From: Apiosordaria backusii
Taxonomy: Eukaryota > Ascomycota > Sordariomycetes > Sordariales > Lasiosphaeriaceae
Assembly: GCA_030549205.1 (NCBI GenBank)
Contig: JAUKTV010000006.1
Coordinates: 1,940,501 to 2,004,500, forward strand
DNA: 64,000 nt
Direction of reading: 5' to 3'
The notes beneath the pieces were generated by a model that was not told the origin of the DNA, ran no database searches, and saw only the letters and a program-made list of their open reading frames with translations. The translations under genes were made by a program, and so were the position numbers. Shown piece after piece: positions 57,701 to 64,000 of the stretch. Position 1 is the stretch's first letter, and the number at the start of each line of letters is the position of its first letter.

Positions 57701-58520
57701 GCAAGGCAGGACGACATGGATAGAGACTGCAACCCACCTTTCACCCCGCTGTAGCTGCTTGACCTCAGGTGCTCGGTCCACTGAAGTACGAGGGCTACGT
57801 GGAGGGCGTCGTGGAAAGCCGGTAGAGTGACGGTGTGCGAGGCGTTGACACACGGTGCGGATAGGCTAAATGTGTGGCATTTGTGGCTTGCAATTGGGTT
57901 TTGCGGTGAGAAAGCCACGAGATGGGTGGGTCACGCGGGTCCGGCCGAGTTCCGTGAGGCTGTCGCCGTACTGTGCAGCGACATCGGCAGTGCCCCACCA
58001 TTTGTCCCGCTGGGGCGCCCACTCTCTGCCAGCTGTGGTAAGCGCTGATGCTATCGTGGCCCACGCACCACGGACTACGCTCCAGCAATGTTGCAATACC
58101 CGCCCCCAGCTCCTGTGACCGCCTCCTCGCATCCCTCTGCCGACTCCCCCCCGCCCACGGCATACAAAACAAGTTGGACGCCGTCTGGGTGCGCAGCGCC
58201 GCTGGTCTGTTGGGTTTTGTGCCAAAGCATCACGACTGGACCTTGACCCAAACACATTCCAAGACGTGGTTGGTGGGTGCGCCCTTTAGTTGCCTGATTC
58301 GGATATTCCAATGGCATCATTGGGTGGAAATGTGCTTTCGGACTGACACTGGAGTCCAGAAACAGGACGCAGCACCAAAGCGACAACCACATCGAACCCC
58401 CCCCCCCCCCGCCTTGACCACATATCTCGCCAGTCCACAGGCATACTCGAATTATACAACAGCAAGCGGTCCAGTCGACGCATGGTGTAACACACACTGC
58501 GGTTCCAATCAGAACCTGTA
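51705..58520. other. 6.8 kb gene-poor region
   Basis: This is by far the longest stretch without a supported gene. Open frames are all under about 175 codons and lack motifs, signal peptides or splice-linked partners. The centre (about 53.9-56.1 kb) is richer in A/T and in GGTA/TACC-type words. I see no terminal repeats, transposon remnants, tRNA or rRNA. It could hold non-coding RNA genes, large promoters for the flanking divergent genes, or decayed sequence. Confidence 0.5.
58397..58410. repeat. Run of 14 C upstream of the 58521 gene
   Basis: A C14 homopolymer lies about 110 bp upstream of the ATG at 58521, within the probable promoter or 5' leader. Its length is likely unstable or misassembled. 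Confidence 0.85.
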
Positions 58521-60545
58521 ATGGCCAACACCAAAGATCGACCGCGGCCACGGTTCGCACCCATACCCATCGAAACCACCTTTGAGCGCTATCGGAAATC
58601 CATCCCCGCCGGCGAACTGACGCCGAGTCCTTCCCCGAGGTCGCCATCACCGCCTCCACGAGAAAGACGAAAGTTTGCTCCACAACTGGTAGAGTCCTCG
58701 GTCCGAAGATCTAGGCGAGTCGGAGACGAAGGCCCAGCAACCAGGCCGACCGACAGGACTGACATTACTCCTTATACCAACCATATTTATGCTCCCAAGC
58801 CCCGCAGGAAAAGAAGCCATGGATCCATCGCAGCAAACCCCGAGAGGCAGAGGGGCCATGCCCGGCGCGAGTCGTGTGACGACGAGATTGCTGGCCCGGT
58901 GTTTGACCTCGTGGCCCGTGATGCTCAAAGGAAGCTCCAGGACATCGCCATGAGCGCGTTCCCCAACAGCGGCCAACGCATAGGCGGCGCCGAGCATTTC
59001 TATGTCAGAGAAGGGTCAGAAGACGACGGACCCCGTGGGAGACCTTTAACGAGGGGGCCGTGGAACCTCATGCACTCGAGGCGGAACTCGTCCGAGGAGG
59101 ACATTAGCTGGGCCTTCAAGGAGATGCAAGAGCATGCGCAAATGGTGAATGCTCACAGGCACAGAGACATGAGTCGGATGGACACGCTGGACCTGGACAA
59201 GATGAGCATTGACGGCCCACCGAGCGATGCGATGGGCCTGACGAGCAGACAGAGGTCGTCCATAGCCAACTCTCCCTTATGGAGGCCGCGGCCATCGTCG
59301 GACTCGTTAGGGGCTATCGGCGAGACTCATATGCCATTGCTCCGTGCCGAATCCCCTCTGCCAACCATTGGTGAGAGCCACATGCCCTGCATCGCCCCAG
59401 AGTCCCCTCCGATCCGACCCATTGGCGAGAGCTTCATGCCGTATATCCCCTCGGCACCTGCTGGTAAAGCCGGTGACATGCCCTATGCTCCGGCCTCTCG
59501 TATACCCCCAGAAACGAGCTTCGGGCACCATGCCCCTTTCAACCCATATGGCCAGGAAAGAGACATGTCCCTGGAAAGAGCGAGGGCTGCTCATCGGCTG
59601 CGGCTGAAGACGTCACCTCCTATGCTCGGCCAGGACCTCACGTTTAGAATGTGTCCGTCCCCGAAGCAAACCAAGTTGGAACCGGATCATTTGTGGGATC
59701 TGGAGACGGGGACCACGTTGGAGGACCAGCACCGGGATCCAACGGAGCAACGTGGCCTCTGGCGCGGTTACTGCTACACCACCAACCAAAATGAAAAGAT
59801 TGCTTCTGTGGACAGGCCGCAGATGATCACCACGCCCATGGCCGATCCGAGCAACACGGACCCTTTTGCCCGGGCCTTTGGCACAGCTCCAGTTGAGCTC
59901 AGCGAGGAACCGACGCCAATAGGCTCGAGGGCGGACAGCGTGCATATTCCGGGCGGGCACATCCAGATTCAAAAGAAGCCACACTCGGCAAACGGTAGCT
60001 TGGCCGTGCCAGAACACCGGACCAAGAACAACGCACCCAAGGGCCTGCACATGCTGCACAATCTCCACAACCTGGACGAGAAGCTGAAGCGGGAAAAAGC
60101 TGCGGCGGATCTGGAAGAGAAGATTGCTGCCGAGTTTGACGACAAGTTTGTTACGCAAGTCTACAATTACCTGTCTCTTGGGTACCCGGCCACGGCGCGA
60201 CTCTATGACGAGGAGTTGAGCAAAATCAGCCGGATCCCAGTGGAGGAACTGGAAAGGAATGACGATGCCATCATGGAAAATCTATGGGGCACGGAAGTGC
60301 GGGGCAATTCCCAGGACAGTGATGAATCTGGGCCGAGAAGGGCGGATGGGAAAAGAATCAAGGCCGCTGGCCATATCATGCTCGATAGCGAGGAGCAGGA
60401 CAACGTCAAGGAGGAGGACAGGTGTCCGAGGTGGAAAGCACTCAAGCTTTATATTTATGAGTGGGCCCGGCAGCATCCAGATTTGACTGCCATCAGTCCC
60501 CTGGCATGGGGTGTGCGCGAACGGAGGGGGAGCTGGGGTATTTAA
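58521..60545 (+). CDS. Fungal-specific protein with IGES-MP repeats and LisH-like segment
   Basis: One exon encodes 674 residues. The N-terminus is Arg/Pro-rich (PSPSPRSPSPPPRERRK). A middle region carries a short repeat of the form IGE-T/S-H/F-MP three times: AIGETHMPLL, TIGESHMPCI and PIGESFMPYI, about 18 residues apart. A charged helix (NLDEKLKREKAAADLEEKIA) leads into FVTQVYNYLSLGYPATARLYDEELSKI. That segment fits the LisH-type dimerisation pattern (YLxxGYxxTAxxYxxE). The C-terminus contains WKALKLYIYEWARQHPDL. I do not recognise the family; the well-formed frame and helical C-terminal part support a real gene. The start at 58521 is the first ATG, close behind the C14 tract. Confidence 0.82.
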   Translation: MANTKDRPRPRFAPIPIETTFERYRKSIPAGELTPSPSPRSPSPPPRERRKFAPQLVESSVRRSRRVGDEGPATRPTDRTDITPYTNHIYAPKPRRKRSHGSIAANPERQRGHARRESCDDEIAGPVFDLVARDAQRKLQDIAMSAFPNSGQRIGGAEHFYVREGSEDDGPRGRPLTRGPWNLMHSRRNSSEEDISWAFKEMQEHAQMVNAHRHRDMSRMDTLDLDKMSIDGPPSDAMGLTSRQRSSIANSPLWRPRPSSDSLGAIGETHMPLLRAESPLPTIGESHMPCIAPESPPIRPIGESFMPYIPSAPAGKAGDMPYAPASRIPPETSFGHHAPFNPYGQERDMSLERARAAHRLRLKTSPPMLGQDLTFRMCPSPKQTKLEPDHLWDLETGTTLEDQHRDPTEQRGLWRGYCYTTNQNEKIASVDRPQMITTPMADPSNTDPFARAFGTAPVELSEEPTPIGSRADSVHIPGGHIQIQKKPHSANGSLAVPEHRTKNNAPKGLHMLHNLHNLDEKLKREKAAADLEEKIAAEFDDKFVTQVYNYLSLGYPATARLYDEELSKISRIPVEELERNDDAIMENLWGTEVRGNSQDSDESGPRRADGKRIKAAGHIMLDSEEQDNVKEEDRCPRWKALKLYIYEWARQHPDLTAISPLAWGVRERRGSWGI

Positions 60546-61361
60546 CTGTTTTTTTCTTCTCTTGATTTTTACTCCATGGTGTTTAATAGCGTTTTCTTTT
60601 ACATCCGACCCGACACTGACGATTTTTGGTGTTTACGATCCTTTACTGTCTCCTCATAGCCGGCGCATTCTCTGGAATATTCACTAGCGACATTTCTGCT
60701 CTGAACTTGCTGTTATCTCTTTGGGAGGGAAGGTGGGGTTGATGAAGAACGACATTACGGGGCCTTTCGTGGCGGTAGAGGAAAGACAAAACTGGGCTGT
60801 GGACTATACAAGAGCGGGGATGCTATACAGACAAAGTTCCCGTTGGGATAGATGTGGTGGAACAGAAACGGGTGTGTGTATGTACACGGACTGGAGTTAG
60901 AGTGGAAGAGAAGTTGGGCCATGGCAGTTGGCCCGATCGGACATGCAATGGAGGATATCTTACCTGTGCCATTCCCTTCCGAAAGGCGTTGGGACTGGAA
61001 AAAGTGCAGGTAACCGGGCGGACAACAATAACCTCGGATACAACCTGAGGATTTGACAAATGACCCTCTGTAAATACCCTTCTTCAACTGCTGCTGATCC
61101 TGATGATTTCCTTCGTTTTTGTCTTCAGCCCTATGAGAATGGACAGTGTCGTCCGCACTGTCTGATCACCGCCAAGAAGCGCCAAAACAGCGCCCCCACT
61201 TGGTCGACGCGCACTGTGTTTTCCATTCCTTTGATGGAGGCGACAGGGAGCCAGATTGGCGGGTTTTGGTCAAGACATCCCGACCGAACGCGACGCTGTC
61301 CCGATCCCGACCCCAATTTTCAACCAGAATCAAATCGACTGTTGGAAATATATACAAACTC
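60546..61361. other. Intergenic region
   Basis: 3' flank of the preceding gene and promoter of the ARMH3-like gene; no further gene or repeat is supported. Confidence 0.5.
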
Positions 61362-63678
61362 ATGGAGCCCTCTCCTCTAACACACCAGCCCCGGCCCGAG
61401 GTCTTTCAGCCCAAAATTGTCCAGCTCTATGAAGCGCTTTTCAAGGTTCGTCTGCGGCGGTGCCCGGCATTCTGGGAGTTTGCCCAGCCCAATAACTGAC
61501 CTTGTTTCTGTCAACAGGTTAGCTGCCCCTTTCTCTTTGAACATTGACCCGCGCCACGAACGACCCAACGATCAGACCCCAAGATTGACAAGCCTGTGTA
61601 TCAAAGGATGATGAAGATGTATCTCCCGAAAAGCCCGAGGGTTTCTGGAAGGAGTTCTTCCTTCTGCGCCCCGACCGCGCCAGCCTGAAGCGCATGCTCG
61701 ACGAAATCCCAGTCGGCGATCTACTCCACCTCTCAGGACAGACAAGACAGCTCTTCACCAGGGCGGTACATGCTTTGCGGCATCCGTACGGAGTGGGGGA
61801 TTTACATGCGCTGGATACCTTGTCTACGTTTATGACCTGCGTGCTGGGGAAGAGGTACACAAACCCGAGCTCGGATATCATTGAGGTTCTGGCCGGACTG
61901 GATCAGATTGACAGCGTGTTTGGAGATTTTGTCGCGGCGCTGGAGGGTCTGATACGGAACGGGAGGGGGCCAGGGCTAGAGTGCTGTCCACACGGTGTTG
62001 GCCACGTGCAAGACCAGAGACAGCAAGCGGATGGACAACCACCACAACAGCGGCAACCGAGAGAAAAATTGAACTGCACCTATACGGCTGATTTGCAACG
62101 ACGGGCGGTCGAAGCGGCACTCGCGGTGGCTTCGGGGGCATACCAGACGAGCTTGCTCACGTATTTTATCCAGAGGGATCTATTTCCCGCGATAATCAGC
62201 GTATGTTTTGAATTTTGCTGGGACAAGAAGGGAATGGTGCTGACCAAGACAGTGCATTCAATCACAAGCCTCTCTGGAAACTTCTGGCTACGAGACCAGG
62301 ATAACGCGGCCGTTTATGCTGCTTGGGCTATTAGCCAACTACAACAAGTTTGAGTTCCAAAACCCGTATCAGATGCGCCTAAACGATTTTGTCAATGAGA
62401 GGGCTATCAAGGATATTGTCAAGAGCGTGGGCAAGACGTGTCGGAAGCTTCGAGACCAGTACATCGACGTGCAAGAAGATCTGCCAGAAGGATGGACCCT
62501 GGCAAACACGCTGAACAAGATTGGCTTGGGAGCTATCGCCCCCGGAGGAAAACCGCCACCCAAACCTGTGTACGATGCCGACACGGCCAAGAAGATGTTT
62601 GCTGAGCTGTGAGTGCTTGTTCTTTCCTCCTCCCATGGAGAGAAAACGCTGACTTGTGATGAGCAGACCAGGAGAAGAAGCTGCTGTCTTGCTTTCTACA
62701 TATGACTTTACCCACGCCAACAAACTATTCAGCTTGGAGCTGGTGACCGGCGCCCCCACAACAGAAAAAGGGGAAGACTCGCCGTTTGCCGGCTTCATTT
62801 CTCTCACATCCTACCTTCTTCAACACGCACACCTTTCCCAACGGACGACACTATATTGTCACTTGAACCTCATGGTCTTCCGCCTACTAATCGAGGACCC
62901 CGTCCTTTGCAAAAGAATGTGTTCCGACGAAAGCAAAGTGCCGGTGAGGCTGTGCAGGCAACGATCTCCTTTCCTCCCGCTTGTTCGGTCAGAGAGGGTG
63001 ATTGCCACCGCCGTTATGGACACCATGATCGATGCCATCAACCACAACTTGAGACGGAGGCTGGATGTTGGTCTCTACACTCTGTGTGTCGGTATCTTGC
63101 TTCGAATCATCAGCTACATGTCCCGGTCACGAACACGCCTGCAATATCACTGGGCTGACCTGTTCCGGTCTTTGCTCAGTCTGATCCGGTTCTTGACAAC
63201 ATATGCCTCTGACTTGAAGGGGCTTAGTCACATCAATACGCTGTTGGACCACGTGGTGAATTTACTTGCTTTAGGGCTGTCAGCGGGTGAGACATTTTTG
63301 CCCACACCAGCGGCATATGATGACTTGTTTTACAAGGTTGTTGAAACGGGCGAGGTGTTGGTGAAGTTCAGAGATACGTACGGGCTTGCCAACCGGGCGA
63401 GCAATTCCATTGACACGCTCGTCAGCGTTAGTGTTCACTACAAGGAGATGCTGGGGACTGATGGATCAAAAGCGGTCAAGGGGAAGAGAACGGGGGGAGG
63501 GCAGCTCACCAGCTTACAAGTGGCAGAGGTTATCAAGCAAGGCTATGAGACACTCAGTATTCAGGCCAAGGAGGGTCTGGACAGCTGGGAAAAGTATAGA
63601 GAGGCGGACGAGAGGACGTTGCTGAAGAAGATGGGGAGACAGGCAGTGGGAGATGTGGGTGCCCTGATTTCGAGTTGA
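61362..63678 (+). CDS. ARMH3 / DUF1741 armadillo-like helical protein
   Basis: Four exons (61362-61445, 61607-62200, 62253-62608, 62667-63678) join in phase to give 681 residues. The first exon encodes MEPSPLTHQPRPEVFQ plus KIVQLYEALFK; the second opens with DDEDVSPEKPEGFWKEFFLLRPDR. Alpha-helical repeats include HLSGQTRQLFTRAVHAL and RPFMLLGLLANYNKFEFQNP. The C-terminal DUF1741 region has CSDESKVPVRLCRQRSPFLP, INHNLRRRLDVGLYT and ASDLKGLSHINTLLDHVVN. Human ARMH3 (C10orf76) acts at the Golgi with GBF1 and PI4KB, so a role in Golgi phosphoinositide traffic is inferred by homology. About 45 residues in exon 2 (near 61966-62100) look unlike the conserved family and could be an unspliced in-frame intron. 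The 161-bp first intron is longer than its neighbours. Confidence 0.9.
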
Positions 63679-64000
63679 ATCAGGGGTATATTTACATGGC
63701 GAAAATGGCTCAACCCAGAGTTTGAAAACGGGACAACTGTATGGAGTTACGGCTTTAGGGGTTAAGGATACCATATTGTGTACTTTTTAATCATCGCGGC
63801 ATCTTTATCTGAGACGGGAGACTTTATACCTTACTTCACTGCCGCCAGCATTTCGTGTCTCTCCTTGCCAGTTCCTGTGCCTGATCACACACAAAGCGAT
63901 GTGGCTCGTGCGTCCTGAATGCATTCCAAATGCGCAGCTGTTGATTGGCCGGGCGGAACCAATCGTGGCTGGGTCTTGGCGTCATGTCATCACTCCCGGC
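63679..64000. other. 3' flank at right edge
   Basis: The last 0.3 kb follows the ARMH3-like stop codon and holds nothing I can identify. Confidence 0.5.

Overview
The window is nuclear DNA from a filamentous ascomycete, most likely a Sordariales-type mould. The evidence is short spliceosomal introns (mostly about 45-80 bp, GTANGT donors, CTRAY-like branch sites and pyrimidine-poor acceptors), compact genes with 0.3-1.5 kb spacers, and typical Pezizomycotina families (AA13 starch LPMO with CBM20, GH5_7 mannanase, Dal5-type permease, Bdf1, ARMH3/DUF1741). There is also transition-biased decay of a small repeat that resembles RIP. I found no rRNA, tRNA, CRISPR or phage-like feature. Exon borders were worked out by hand from splice signals and reading-frame phase.

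Layout. 0-13 kb: a hexose-transporter-like MFS gene running off the left edge, a stand-alone NADAR protein, the BET-family bromodomain factor Bdf1 and a Utp12-domain ribosome-biogenesis protein. 13-19 kb: a single-pass membrane protein with an in-frame stop, a secreted unknown, a Dal5-like permease and a 62-residue cysteine-rich secreted peptide. 20-26.5 kb: a polysaccharide-degradation pair (mannanase, starch LPMO), then another small secreted protein. 27-44 kb: a DUF2828/vWA protein, an MFS carrier, a berberine-bridge (AA7-like) flavo-oxidase with a one-base frame break, a CorA-like channel, an F-box-like protein with a second frame problem, a DHA1 drug/H+ antiporter-like MFS and a secreted protein with three related domains. 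44-52 kb: a zinc-finger/polyQ protein convergent with a 1422-residue disordered protein. 52-58.5 kb: a nearly 7 kb spacer with no gene I can support. 58.5-63.7 kb: a fungal-specific disordered protein and an ARMH3/DUF1741 homologue.

How the genes may work together: sugar uptake, the mannanase, the starch LPMO and the H2O2-producing type of flavo-oxidase fit a saprotroph living on plant polysaccharides, but only the mannanase and LPMO are immediate neighbours. The rest looks like ordinary unclustered gene order.

The most notable non-gene signal is a pair of related miniature inverted-repeat elements (10753-10993 and 17951-18143). Each is flanked by its own 5-bp target duplication and each carries a 21-bp internal tandem repeat. 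I cannot assign them to a described fungal family; the CAC-start termini and 5-bp duplication recall Transib elements. A 26-bp perfect palindrome at 5545-5570 is the second.
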